Origin: JAKASX01 sp035534495
GTDB lineage: Bacteria; Acidobacteriota; Terriglobia; Acidiferrales; UBA7541
Direction of reading: 5' to 3'
NCBI GenBank assembly: GCA_035534495.1
Contig: DATLRW010000001.1
Location: 1 to 15,085 of the forward strand
Length of the DNA: 15,085 nt
Of the stretch, positions 1 to 7,990 are shown piece after piece. The notes under the pieces are model-generated. The model saw only the letters and a program-made list of their open reading frames with translations. It made no database searches and was not told where the DNA came from. Numbering within the stretch: the first letter of the stretch is position 1; every line of letters begins with the position of its first letter. Made by a program: the position numbers and the translations under genes.

Positions 1-45
1 CGCACGCGAGAGCAATGCCCGCAGTCGCTCTATCGAACCGCCAGA

Positions 46-1500
46 TCAGTTGTGGATCAGGCGCACCGGAATTGGCGAGCCGGTTGAGCTTGGCACGGGC
101 GTGGGCGTGCCGCCCCCGCCATTCTCGTCGCTTCCCCCGCAACCCGAGATGGTCAGCACGTAGGCATATACCGTGTTGTGCGCCGCGCCCACATCGATGA
201 CGAAAAGCTGCAGCATCCCCTGTATGTCCTCCGATACGCTGGCGGGACACGAATTGCCCGGGCAAAGGTTCTCGCCGTCGTACAGCGGCAGCGTCACCAG
301 GGAATCGCTCGTCGTAATGATGGTTCCTGCCGGTTGCGTGTAGGGATTGTTTGCGCCTGCGTACATCGTATAGGGAATCGTGGGATCGGTCTGATTCTGG
401 AAGCTGATCGTATCCTGCCCGGATCCGCCGTTCCCTTGATGAATCAAACACTGGACTCCCTGGCCTGTCGGCCCGACCTGGTTCCCCGAAGCCGGGTAGA
501 CCGTGGTCGAACCGCAACCGATGTTCCCCGTGCTGCAGCATTCGATGAATTCGCGGTAGCGGGCCGCGCTGTTGCTGGTGGCATTCTCTTTATCGGCCGT
601 GGCGCAACTCGGGCACTCGAACGTGGAGCTGCTCGGTGTCGGCAAGAAGACGGGATAGAACTGGCTCGGCGCGGGCGCCTGGCTGGGATCGCCCGGCTTG
701 ATCTTCAGGTATTCGCCGATTGCGCCCCCGGTGTTGGTCCCGTTGGCGCTATTATTCGCCAGCGTCGGCATAACGACCTGGCCCAGATCGGCGGCCGGAA
801 TAGCCGGTTGGCCGCTCACCTGCGTCGGCTGCGTCTGCGGATAGACGAAATAGGCGGGATACTGGCCTCCCGAGGCTGGACAAACCGTGTTCGCTTCGTA
901 GCCGATGCTTCCTGTCGGGTCGATCATGTGGTCCCAGTCGCAATTGGGCAGCAACCAGGGTTTCAAGCACTCCGCCGTGCTCGACGGCCCGCTCGTCCCA
1001 ATGGGGTTATAGGCTTCCGCCGTTGCCGTGGCCGATACGGGCACGGTGGTAATCCCGAATATTTTCATGAAATACGTCGGGAGATTTTGCTGCACCACGA
1101 CGGTAATCTGCGGGTCGTTCTGGGTGGAAAAATTGAAGCATCCTCCGGAAACGCCCGTCGGCGACGGACAACTGGAATTGAAATTATTCATATCCAGATT
1201 CGGGCTCAATCCAACAATCAGGTTCGCGTTGCCCACCTGGACGGCCTGCTGGGCGGCATCGGTTGCTACCGCCGAATTGCCGGTCAGCCCCATCGTGGCT
1301 CCGGTGTTCAGAAACTCCTCGGCGCCGGCCAGAGCGGCCGCATCGGCCGACCGCTGCGCCTCGTTGCGGGCAACGTAGAGCGTGGCCAAATCGATGGCCA
1401 ATCCCGCCAGCGCCAAAAGCATCACCAACCCCAACGCGACCAGAACCAGGCTAATGCCTCGCTCCGGCCACCGCTGGCCGCTATTGCTTTGCCGGCTCAT
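46..1500 (-). CDS. TadG-like protein with TadE/G-type N-terminus, cysteine-rich
   Basis: Predicted membrane-anchored, envelope-facing protein of 484 aa. A short basic N-terminus is followed by a hydrophobic segment (about residues 17-40). Next comes the typical TadG-like stretch AIDLATLYVARNEAQ and SADAAALAGA, matching the N-terminal region of putative Flp pilus-assembly TadE/G proteins. The remaining ~420 residues are Ser/Thr/Gly/Pro/Asn-rich with 14 cysteines in loose pairs (for example CPSC and ECC), and the protein ends in a Gly/Pro/Thr/Ser tail. This suggests an exported, disulfide-stabilised domain. I see no von Willebrand A metal site, which some TadG proteins carry. The start is well supported: GAGGAG sits 6 nt upstream and overlaps the stop of the preceding TadE gene, a 9-nt gap. 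Last of six minus-strand genes. Tad assembly or minor-pilin function is inferred from the family; the C-terminal domain is unassigned. Confidence 0.82.
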   Translation of the reverse strand: MSRQSNSGQRWPERGISLVLVALGLVMLLALAGLAIDLATLYVARNEAQRSADAAALAGAEEFLNTGATMGLTGNSAVATDAAQQAVQVGNANLIVGLSPNLDMNNFNSSCPSPTGVSGGCFNFSTQNDPQITVVVQQNLPTYFMKIFGITTVPVSATATAEAYNPIGTSGPSSTAECLKPWLLPNCDWDHMIDPTGSIGYEANTVCPASGGQYPAYFVYPQTQPTQVSGQPAIPAADLGQVVMPTLANNSANGTNTGGAIGEYLKIKPGDPSQAPAPSQFYPVFLPTPSSSTFECPSCATADKENATSNSAARYREFIECCSTGNIGCGSTTVYPASGNQVGPTGQGVQCLIHQGNGGSGQDTISFQNQTDPTIPYTMYAGANNPYTQPAGTIITTSDSLVTLPLYDGENLCPGNSCPASVSEDIQGMLQLFVIDVGAAHNTVYAYVLTISGCGGSDENGGGGTPTPVPSSTGSPIPVRLIHN

Positions 1501-1509
1501 CTGCGCTCC

Positions 1510-2136
1510 TCAATTGGCGATATTCGGCATGATGGAGTAGACCTGAATCGGTATCGTCGAAGCATAGCTGGACGATACCCCGAACAAATTGATGATGTGG
1601 TTGAACCCAAAGGACCAGCTATAGGGGTAATTCAGAGTAACGCGCGTCGAATCAACGCAACTCACCGTCGAGCTGCACGTCTGGCCGCTGGGCGCCACGT
1701 CCACGCTGCGTTCGATTGTCAAACCGTAGGTCGTCCCGCTTTCGTAGTACGTAAACGCCTCGGGCGTCAGGGTCCCGTTGGTGCTGGCGACCGTCCCCGG
1801 GCTCGAACATCCGGTGGTCACGCTGCTGCTGGATGTTCCGCTAATCCCCATGAACGCCGGGTTGATGTTTTCCTCGATCAGGTATTCGGCAACCTGTTCG
1901 CAGATTTGCTGGATATTCGGCGGATTCGTATCCGTCAGATCAAGCTTGGATTGGCCCGAGGCCAGCCGGGCGCCGTCTCGCGCGGCATTGGCCAGGATTT
2001 GCCGCGCGTTCCATGCCTGGGCGAAGTCCGCCGCGCCGGCAATCAGCACCAGCAAGAGGGGCAGCACAAAGGCCAGCTCGACCAGTTGCGAGCCGCGCTC
2101 GGACAAGTCTTTTGGGACGCCTGCGAACGCTCTCAT
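1510..2136 (-). CDS. TadE-family pseudopilin
   Basis: 208-aa TadE-like protein. The motif ERGSQLVELAFVLPLLLVL lies at about residues 13-31, with Gly15 followed five residues later by Glu20. That is the pattern of TadE/TadF pseudopilins processed by a prepilin peptidase just before the hydrophobic helix. The helix covers about residues 20-37 and is followed by AWNARQILANAARDGARLASG, the usual TadE region after the helix. The distal part has three cysteines (110, 154, 160) and a Thr/Ser-rich region, probably extracytoplasmic. A much longer reading frame extends to 2505, but this start is preferred because AGGGAG lies 7 nt upstream and the longer form would overlap most of the upstream TadE gene. 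Gaps are 11 nt to the upstream gene and 9 nt to the downstream gene. Family is clear; the exact role (minor pilin or adaptor) is inferred. Confidence 0.85.
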   Translation of the reverse strand: MRAFAGVPKDLSERGSQLVELAFVLPLLLVLIAGAADFAQAWNARQILANAARDGARLASGQSKLDLTDTNPPNIQQICEQVAEYLIEENINPAFMGISGTSSSSVTTGCSSPGTVASTNGTLTPEAFTYYESGTTYGLTIERSVDVAPSGQTCSSTVSCVDSTRVTLNYPYSWSFGFNHIINLFGVSSSYASTIPIQVYSIMPNIAN

Positions 2137-2147
2137 CGGCTCACTCC

Positions 2148-2645
2148 CTATGGAGGACACGATCCGTCCTCGTTCTCCAGTCGCATCTGCACACGCGTTG
2201 TCAGATCGACCGTTCCCAGATTTATGGGTATAAAGGGCAGCTTGATCGTGTAGGGATACTGAAAGGTGATATAGGCCCCGCAAACCTGCTGGGACGTATC
2301 GAGCCAAGCGTAGCCCTGCGCATAGCTGCTGGTCAGCGTCGGGTCGGACGTATTGATGCCGACGGCCTTCAGCGCGGGGAAAACGATGTCGTTTTGGATG
2401 TTGCTGTCGGGTTCGTAACTGTTGCCGCAGGTCGCGCAGCTCGTGGTAACGGCCTGCCGCACGCCCTCGCGCGCCGCCCGCGTCATCGACTGGTAGATAT
2501 CCCAACCGCGGGCCAGGACAATCATCCCGAGAAATAGCGTCAGGACAATTGGCAAAACGAGCGCTGCCTCGAAGACGTCGGCGCCCCGCTCGCCGCGGCG
2601 GCCTGGGGATCGGTAGCCGGAAGCGGCATGAAGGCTGTTACGCAT
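2148..2645 (-). CDS. TadE-family pseudopilin
   Basis: 165-aa TadE-like protein. It has a basic N-terminus (residues 1-20, four arginines) and then GERGADVFEAALVLPIVL. Gly21 with Glu26 at +5 fits a TadE/TadF-type prepilin peptidase site. One transmembrane helix spans about residues 26-46. The following SMTRAAREGVRQAV resembles the TadE segment after the helix. The C-terminal domain carries cysteines at 70, 73, 123 and 163; the C70-x-x-C73 pair is notable in an exported domain. No strong Shine-Dalgarno sequence is visible before the ATG, unlike its neighbours, so the start is less certain than those of the next two genes. It sits 33 nt after the DUF362 gene and 11 nt before the second TadE gene. 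The two TadE proteins differ clearly outside the helix, so this is not a recent duplication. Confidence 0.82.
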   Translation of the reverse strand: MRNSLHAASGYRSPGRRGERGADVFEAALVLPIVLTLFLGMIVLARGWDIYQSMTRAAREGVRQAVTTSCATCGNSYEPDSNIQNDIVFPALKAVGINTSDPTLTSSYAQGYAWLDTSQQVCGAYITFQYPYTIKLPFIPINLGTVDLTTRVQMRLENEDGSCPP

Positions 2646-2678
2646 GATGTATTGCTACATTATGCAACGCCTATAGCA

Positions 2679-3614
2679 CTAATGGTTCACTCGGGCACTG
2701 TGCTCAACTAGTCTACAGAATTGTTCTAGTACTACGAAGGGCGTGCGCGTCTCTTCCAGGCTCTCGCCGATCTGCACGATCTTTTCCGCGCGAAGGTTTC
2801 CGAGCACGTAACCGGCTTTCTGCAGGTATCCGATCCGCTCGGGCGCCAAGCCCATCAGGCGCGTCGCCGTCGCATCCACGGCCACCGGATCGTCTCCCAT
2901 CACCAGCACGCCGGCCGCTTTTGGCGTTCCCTGCGTCGGCCCGTTCCCTTCCATGGCGATGATGCCGTCGATGATGGAGAAATCCGGGCGCACCGTTGTG
3001 GCCAGATCGAGGATCGAGTTCCCGATTCCCGCCCAGTGCAGCAGGTTCTTCGGCCATCCGTAGCAGCTGCCGGGCACGATGCCGAACAGGTTCTTCATCG
3101 AAAGCGTCACGCCGGCCCAGTGATGCGTTTTCAGTTTCGGAATCGACACCACCATATCCGCTTCCAGCACTGAAACGGGCAGAAAGAGGCGGCGCAATTT
3201 CGATGCGCGCGTCCTCAAATCGACGGCCCGAACCTCATCCAGATTCAGATCCACGAACTGGTCATCCAGCCGTCCCATCCAGTCGCGCATCCGGATCGTT
3301 TCGAGTATCCCTTCCACGTCGCGCTCGAGTCCCGGCCCCTCGCCGACCATGACGCGAGAGGCGCCGAGGCGCAAAAAACTCTCCCGGGCCGCGGCGATCA
3401 CCGCCGGGTGGGTATTGATGACGTGTCCCGGATCGGCCTGCACCAGGTTGGGTTTCAGCAGAACGCTCTTACCGGCGACGGGAAGCTGGAACTCCCGCAA
3501 GCTCTCATGGATGATTTCCACCAATTTGCCGTCGTAGTCCGTGGCCTTGCGGATCGCCACGCGGGAGGGCGGCCGGTTCGAAGGCGGAATCAAGGGGTGA
3601 GTCGAGATGGCCAT
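2679..3614 (-). CDS. DUF362 domain-containing protein
   Basis: 311 aa, single DUF362 domain over almost the whole length. Hallmarks are KPNLV (54-58), NTHPAV (67-72), MVGEGPG (89-95), PKLKTHHWAGVTLSMKNLFG (159-178), IIDGIIAMEGNGP (214-226) and GDDPVAVDATATRLMG (240-255). Some DUF362 proteins carry appended 4Fe-4S ferredoxin motifs. This one has only two isolated cysteines (184, 300), so it probably has no Fe-S cluster. No signal peptide or membrane segment is seen, so it is likely cytoplasmic. The biochemical function of the family is not established and none is assigned here. It begins 13 nt after the toroid-protein stop and is followed after 33 nt by the first TadE gene, so co-transcription is likely. 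Confidence 0.88.
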   Translation of the reverse strand: MAISTHPLIPPSNRPPSRVAIRKATDYDGKLVEIIHESLREFQLPVAGKSVLLKPNLVQADPGHVINTHPAVIAAARESFLRLGASRVMVGEGPGLERDVEGILETIRMRDWMGRLDDQFVDLNLDEVRAVDLRTRASKLRRLFLPVSVLEADMVVSIPKLKTHHWAGVTLSMKNLFGIVPGSCYGWPKNLLHWAGIGNSILDLATTVRPDFSIIDGIIAMEGNGPTQGTPKAAGVLVMGDDPVAVDATATRLMGLAPERIGYLQKAGYVLGNLRAEKIVQIGESLEETRTPFVVLEQFCRLVEHSARVNH

Positions 3615-3627
3615 GATCTCTGAATCC

Positions 3628-4599
3628 TCAATCCTGGCGCGGCGTCCAGCGGAGCAAATCTGGGCCCGGGCCCAGCGCGAAAGCGGCTTGCGCGAAAGCC
3701 ATCACGCTGCTCCGGAAATCGCCAGCTTCGGCGTGTTCGCAGAGTTTCCGCTCAAAGCCCGGCGCGGGCCGGCCGGCGGCATCGAGCGCAAGAGAGGCCA
3801 GCGCCAGCGACGTTGTCCCGTCGATCGAATCGAACCGGGAGCCGAGCCAGTCGAGACTGAGCCGATTTTCCTCCCTCGCCGGATGGGATTGCAAGGCGAG
3901 CAGCGCCCAGGCCGTCGGCCCGATCAGTGGAATCCCGGCCACGCCATACACCTTCGGATTGCCGGAGTTCCAACCCCCGCCCGGGCACATTCGATCGTAG
4001 AGCATCGCCTCGCCCATTTGCCGGCGCTCGGCGGCGTTAGCGGGAAGGATCTCATCCGGCAAAGCGTGTAGAAAAATCAGCGCGACAGCGGTCGGCTCGA
4101 CCCAGCTGGCCGTGTCCGGCGTCCAGCTCCATCCCCGCAGCGTGAGGCTTTGCTCGACGGCCTTCTTTCCCGGCAGCAAGCGCAGCAGCCGCGAGCGGAA
4201 TCCCCCCTCCACCGAGCGGTTCTGGCCGATCCAGCGGGCGGCGCCGGCAACCTCCGCCGGTGGCGCGCCCGCGGCCAGCAGCCCGAGTCCCGCCAGCGCT
4301 GTCACCCAATTTCCCTGCTGCGTCTCGGGCCGCGTCGGCCAGGAACCGTCCGCGTCCTGCGCGCCGGCCAGCCACCGGCGGCCGCGCCCGGCCTCCTCGC
4401 CCCCGGGATCGTCTTGTGCGAACGCCAGCAGGCACCAGGCCGTGGCTTCGACGGCGCTGCCCGTGCCCGAGCGGTAGCCCCAGCCGCCATCGGCATTCTG
4501 CGCCTTTCGGAGAAACGGCAGGCACACACGTTCCCGAAAGCCATGGCCGGATTCGCCGGTTGGTTTCAACACGTTCCCTGTCGTGCCGCGCAGGACCAT
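3628..4599 (-). CDS. Prenyltransferase / squalene-cyclase-like alpha-alpha toroid repeat protein
   Basis: 323 aa. Two clear QW-type repeats appear: FLRKAQNADGGWGY (29-42) and WLAGAQDADGSW (76-87). More degenerate helical repeats follow, such as GWSWTPDTASWVEPTAVALIFL (156-177), CPGGGWN (205-211) and GPTAWALLAL (227-236). This is the alpha/alpha-barrel architecture of squalene-hopene cyclases and protein prenyltransferases, but it is half the usual length of a two-barrel class II cyclase (over 600 aa). I see no DxDD acid motif, so hopene or terpene cyclisation is not supported. It may be a single barrel that binds a lipid or isoprenoid, or has another role. No signal peptide. The start lies 22 nt after the activator's stop; the ribosome site is only moderate (GAAGGCGG). 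It precedes the DUF362 gene by 13 nt. Confidence 0.78.
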   Translation of the reverse strand: MVLRGTTGNVLKPTGESGHGFRERVCLPFLRKAQNADGGWGYRSGTGSAVEATAWCLLAFAQDDPGGEEAGRGRRWLAGAQDADGSWPTRPETQQGNWVTALAGLGLLAAGAPPAEVAGAARWIGQNRSVEGGFRSRLLRLLPGKKAVEQSLTLRGWSWTPDTASWVEPTAVALIFLHALPDEILPANAAERRQMGEAMLYDRMCPGGGWNSGNPKVYGVAGIPLIGPTAWALLALQSHPAREENRLSLDWLGSRFDSIDGTTSLALASLALDAAGRPAPGFERKLCEHAEAGDFRSSVMAFAQAAFALGPGPDLLRWTPRQD

Positions 4600-4621
4600 T
4601 TTGGCGGTGCCGCCTTCGGAT

Positions 4622-6049
4622 TCAAATCAGGTGCTGCGGGGTTTCCGACAGTTCGGGCTCTTCGCCATCGATCGGTTGTTCTTCGTGGATATCGAGCTGG
4701 TTGATAAGGCGATGGAGGTAGGTGCGCGCCACCCCGAGCATGCGGGCGCTTTCCGCCTTGCGCCAGCCGCATTCCCGGAGGGTGCGCAGGATGAGGCGCC
4801 GCTTGAATTCCCGGACTTCCCCTTCGTAGGTGCGCGCCAGCACGGCCGCCTTGGAAACGTCGCGAGCCGAGCGGGTCAGGTGCCACACATCGATGCTGGC
4901 GCCTTGCGTCAGGGCCACGGCGCGCTCGATGGTATTCGAGAGTTCCCGCACGTTTCCGGGCCAATCGTATTCCTCGAGCGCATGGAGCGCCCAGGGCGAA
5001 AACCGCCGGACGTCCTTGCCGAATTGCTTGGCAAAGCGTTCGAGGAAGTGCTGCGCGAGGTACTGAATATCGTCCTTTCGTTCGCGCAGCGGCGGCAAAT
5101 GGATTTCCACCACGTTCAGCCGGTAATAGAGGTCCTCGCGGAATTTGCTCTGCTGTACGAGCGACTGCAAATCCTGATTCGTCGCGCTGAGCACGCGGAT
5201 ATTCACGGTCTGCGTGCGGTTGTTGCCGAGACGCTCGAAGGTCCGCTCCTGCAGCACCCGCAATAGTTTCGGCTGCAGCCCCACGCCCACGTCCCCGATC
5301 TCGTCCAAAAACAGCGTGCCGCCGTCGGCCGCTTCCACGCGGCCGCGACGCACGGTCACCGCGCCGGTGAATGCCCCGCGCTCGTGACCGAAGAGTTCAT
5401 CCTCGATCAGGGTCTCGGGCAGGTTCACGCAGCTGAAAGCCACGAAGGCCGCGTTGCGCCGCGGGCTCATCCGGTGAATCGCGCGCGCCAGCAACTCTTT
5501 GCCCGTGCCGGTCTCGCCCGTAATCAGCACGTTGATGTCGTACCCGGCCACCTTCTCGGCCATGCCGAATACTTCCTGCATCGGGCGGGAGGCGCCGATC
5601 AGGTCGCATACCTGCCGCGGCCCCGTCTGCTCGCCGCGCAGGCGCGCCAGCTCGAGTTCGGCCTGCCGGAACTTATTCGCCCGCCGCAGCACGACGCGCA
5701 GCTCATTCAGGTTCGGCGGACCGGAAATCGTGTCGAAGGCGCCATGCTCGATCGCCCGCACCTCCAAACGCCGGTTCTCGCCACCCAGGATTCCCACGAT
5801 CGGCGGCGGCTGCTGCAGCTTATTGACCTGCCCCATCAGCGCGAAACCGGCATCCAGATTGCCGTCGCATCCCACCTCGGTCAGATCCACCAGAATCACG
5901 TCCGCCCAGCGATCCACTTCCCCGGTATCTTTCGGCAACTCCAGGCTATCGCATTGGCGGAACTCAAACTCATCGCCGAGCTCGCGGCCCATGGTTTTTG
6001 CCAGGTTGGAATCAAGACCGAAAAAGTAAATGCAGACAGTGCCCATCAC
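4622..6049 (-). CDS. Sigma-54-dependent transcriptional activator (NtrC-type, degenerate receiver)
   Basis: 475 aa. Domain order: receiver-like domain (about 1-125), AAA+ sigma-54 interaction domain (about 148-390), Fis-type helix-turn-helix (about 420-452). The AAA+ core is complete: Walker A GETGTGKE (178-185), GAFTGA (225-230) that contacts sigma-54, Walker B GGTLFLDEI (243-251), REDLYYRLN (304-312) and WPGNVREL (363-370). The DNA-binding helix region is CGWRKAESARMLGVARTYLH (427-446). The receiver keeps a plausible phospho-acceptor, Asp55 (ILVDL), but lacks the usual acidic pair near residues 9-11 (IYFFG), and the conserved Lys before Pro is Gly110 (TISGPP). Start: GTG at 6049, or ATG three nt later; GGAGGGAG lies about 10 nt before the GTG. 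First of six minus-strand genes. It probably controls this cluster or itself, but its targets are unknown. Confidence 0.93.
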   Translation of the reverse strand: MMGTVCIYFFGLDSNLAKTMGRELGDEFEFRQCDSLELPKDTGEVDRWADVILVDLTEVGCDGNLDAGFALMGQVNKLQQPPPIVGILGGENRRLEVRAIEHGAFDTISGPPNLNELRVVLRRANKFRQAELELARLRGEQTGPRQVCDLIGASRPMQEVFGMAEKVAGYDINVLITGETGTGKELLARAIHRMSPRRNAAFVAFSCVNLPETLIEDELFGHERGAFTGAVTVRRGRVEAADGGTLFLDEIGDVGVGLQPKLLRVLQERTFERLGNNRTQTVNIRVLSATNQDLQSLVQQSKFREDLYYRLNVVEIHLPPLRERKDDIQYLAQHFLERFAKQFGKDVRRFSPWALHALEEYDWPGNVRELSNTIERAVALTQGASIDVWHLTRSARDVSKAAVLARTYEGEVREFKRRLILRTLRECGWRKAESARMLGVARTYLHRLINQLDIHEEQPIDGEEPELSETPQHLI

Positions 6050-6352
6050 GGCGAGGCATCTCCCTCCAGCAGCGAACTTGAACCCTAGATCGGCTCTCGC
6101 GAACTTCTATGTGCAGCCTGCGAGAATACCGCGACACGCTATCACGATATTGCCTAATTTAGCAACTATTTTGCATATTCAGTAAATACCGTTGGAGCGT
6201 CGCGTAGGAAGAACCCTATCAGGTAACCTTCTGCAGAGCAATATCTTACTGCCCATGGTATTAACCCGTAGGCTACAATATAGAAAATATACTGTTTCAG
6301 CCCTGAACTATGGCACGAAATTGCCCGAGGTAGGCACTGCCCCTCGCGCAAC
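6050..6352. other. AT-rich intergenic region
   Basis: 303 nt between the activator start and the TonB-gene stop, both minus-strand. The stretch 6121-6300 is about 40% GC by my count, well below the surrounding coding DNA. No convincing gene is present: a 61-codon frame on minus starts with TTG and has no ribosome site. The region should hold the promoter of the activator-led cluster, but no -35/-10 pair with good spacing stood out. A sequence resembling a -24/-12 sigma-54 promoter at 6311-6323 has a spacer one base short and points the wrong way. Confidence 0.5.
6326..6346 (-). terminator. Possible hairpin after the TonB-family gene
   Basis: Seven nt past the TonB-gene stop codon, CGAGG pairs with CCTCG and an inner GGC pairs with GCC around a 3-nt loop, with a 2-nt bulge. 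On the minus strand it is followed by GGCAATTTCG and not by a clean T run, so it is at best a weak intrinsic terminator. Confidence 0.3.
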
Positions 6353-7990
6353 TTAATTTTGCGTCATTGCCGGGATTCCCACGAGCATTTCAACCGCGAG
6401 CGGTTTGCCGTCGGGCCCGCTGGCCGGATGGAATTTCCATTTCCCAAAAGCCGCGAGCGCAGCCTGATCGGCGACCGGCCCGACTCCCTGATAGAGCTTC
6501 AGGTTCTCCACCGTTCCGTTCTTCGCGATCAAGCCTTCCAGAACGATCGTGCGGTCACGCTTGTATACGGCGATCGGCGGCCGATGGAAATCGTACTTTT
6601 CCACCGGCCACGGCGGACTGAGGCCCGCCCCGAGGTGAACGCTGCCCCCGTCCGGCGCCGGAGCCTTTGGCGCGGCGGCATGGCGCTGGCAATACTGAAG
6701 AACCCAGGGCTTGCCGGGCATGGCAAGATAGATCGTGTAAATCGTCGAACAGCTCAGCACGCCGAATGCCCCAAGCCCCCCGCCGCCAATCGGCCCGGCC
6801 GTCACAATCAGATTGATGGCGGGAAGTTTCGGGTCCCGGTTCACCGGATAAACCATATTGGCCACCGCCCACGGTGGCAGAATCCCTTCCGAATTGCCCG
6901 ATCCGTTGCTCGCCGGACCGAAGGCCGCGAAGGCCGACGATCCTTTTCCCGCGCCGCCCACGTCCCCGGAGAGCGAGACGGAGCCCCGGCCGGCTCCCTT
7001 GCCGACCGCCTTCGCCGCTCCGGCGCTGGCATTTCCACCACCGCCCATGGCCGGCCCGCCCGGACCGCTCGGCACGCCCGACTTTCCGCCCAGCAGCGCA
7101 ACGGAAAATTCCCCATAGCGGTTGCCCGGCGGCAGGCGCATCAGAGTCCCCGGCGGAACGGGATTGGCCCCGAGCACCAGCAGCCCGCGGCCGCTCTTGG
7201 ACGCCGCACTTTGCCGTTTCGCCGCATAAATCGAGCCGAGCGACTGCTGATCGGCCGGCAGCGGCAAGGCGACTTCGGGAGCGGCCAATAAGGGAGGTTT
7301 CTGGCTGGGAATCTGAACGGCCAGAGCCATGTTCGGGAGCACCGGGGCTGGAACGTTCATGGCCGGCGCGCCGGCCGTCGGAATCACCTGGGCCTTCGGC
7401 GCCGATCCGGTCAGCGGCACCTTGGGATTTTCCTGCGTTAGCCCGGAAAGCAGCACATTCGGCAGAGGCACGTCATGTTTGAGGCGCAGATCGGGAGCCG
7501 TAGTCGTCTGGATGATCGTCTGGTCGGCGTTATCGGGACGCGGGGGCTTGAGAACCAGAGTGAACTGGGGCGTTGGCTGGGGCGTCTTCAAGCCCGAACC
7601 GGCAGCTCTTTCGGCGCCGCGGCTGGGAGCCGGCTTGGCTGCCTTGTGTTCGCCTTTCGCGGCCGATTTCGGCTGGGAATGAATTTCGACCTTCTGTTTG
7701 GGAAGGGGATAGAAAAGCGGATAGTCGGCGGTAATCACCGGCAAGGGAAGATGGCTTGGCGGTGGGAGCAAGGCCGCCCACGGAACCAGCAAGATGAGCA
7801 GGCAGAACGAGAAATGAAACAAAAGCGAGCCCAGAACCATCCGCGGCCGGCGCGGATGCTGAAGCTGCATCGGCCGCTTGTCGAACAGCGCGATCCACCG
7901 GCCCATCCCGGGCACACGCCTGCCGAGCAGCACCTTTAGGGCGCCGATCCAATTACGATAGCGAGGCTCGTGGCGAACCAGAAAATCCAT
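6353..7990 (-). CDS. TonB-family protein, long with Gly/Pro-rich linker
   Basis: 545 aa, an inner-membrane-anchored protein spanning the periplasm. A cytoplasmic basic N-terminus (1-50) precedes one transmembrane helix (about 51-75). Then comes a Pro/Ala/Lys-rich region (76 to about 260) and a Gly/Ser-rich linker. A conserved-looking block (about 370-445) runs from LPPWAVAN to IYTIYLAMPGKPWVLQYC. The TonB C-terminal domain (about 473-542) shows GLIAKNGTVENL, AALAAFGKWKFHPA and GPDGKPL. The family normally couples the ExbB/ExbD proton-motive complex to outer-membrane receptors, but no exbBD or receptor gene lies nearby. The start at MDFL is chosen because AGGTGG lies just upstream; the longer frame to 8053 uses TTG with no ribosome site. 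Length is about twice that of E. coli TonB. Assignment to TonB proper or to the wider TonB-C-domain family is open. Confidence 0.85.
   Translation of the reverse strand: MDFLVRHEPRYRNWIGALKVLLGRRVPGMGRWIALFDKRPMQLQHPRRPRMVLGSLLFHFSFCLLILLVPWAALLPPPSHLPLPVITADYPLFYPLPKQKVEIHSQPKSAAKGEHKAAKPAPSRGAERAAGSGLKTPQPTPQFTLVLKPPRPDNADQTIIQTTTAPDLRLKHDVPLPNVLLSGLTQENPKVPLTGSAPKAQVIPTAGAPAMNVPAPVLPNMALAVQIPSQKPPLLAAPEVALPLPADQQSLGSIYAAKRQSAASKSGRGLLVLGANPVPPGTLMRLPPGNRYGEFSVALLGGKSGVPSGPGGPAMGGGGNASAGAAKAVGKGAGRGSVSLSGDVGGAGKGSSAFAAFGPASNGSGNSEGILPPWAVANMVYPVNRDPKLPAINLIVTAGPIGGGGLGAFGVLSCSTIYTIYLAMPGKPWVLQYCQRHAAAPKAPAPDGGSVHLGAGLSPPWPVEKYDFHRPPIAVYKRDRTIVLEGLIAKNGTVENLKLYQGVGPVADQAALAAFGKWKFHPASGPDGKPLAVEMLVGIPAMTQN

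Noticed and set aside
254..265. Perfect 12-bp palindrome TTGCCCGGGCAA
   Set aside because: Lies inside the TadG-like coding region with no other regulatory signal nearby; likely coincidental in GC-rich DNA.
178..2253. 691-codon open frame on plus opposite the Tad genes
   Set aside because: Shadow of high-GC coding on the minus strand; Arg/Gly/Ala-rich with no domain, while the minus frames show clear TadE/G motifs.
2652..6165. Shared operator TTGC-N8-GCAA upstream of the first TadE gene (2652-2667) and of the activator (6150-6165)
   Set aside because: A third copy lies inside TonB coding sequence (6711-6726), and only four bases per arm are symmetric, so chance is a fair explanation. I did not scan every position for further copies.
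6311..6323. Sigma-54 -24/-12-like sequence (TGGCACG then TTGC)
   Set aside because: The GG-to-GC spacing is one base short of the strict requirement, and it would transcribe antisense into the TonB gene.
6166..6351. 61-codon frame on minus in the AT-rich spacer
   Set aside because: TTG start, no ribosome site, no recognisable motif; it overlaps the hairpin after the TonB gene.
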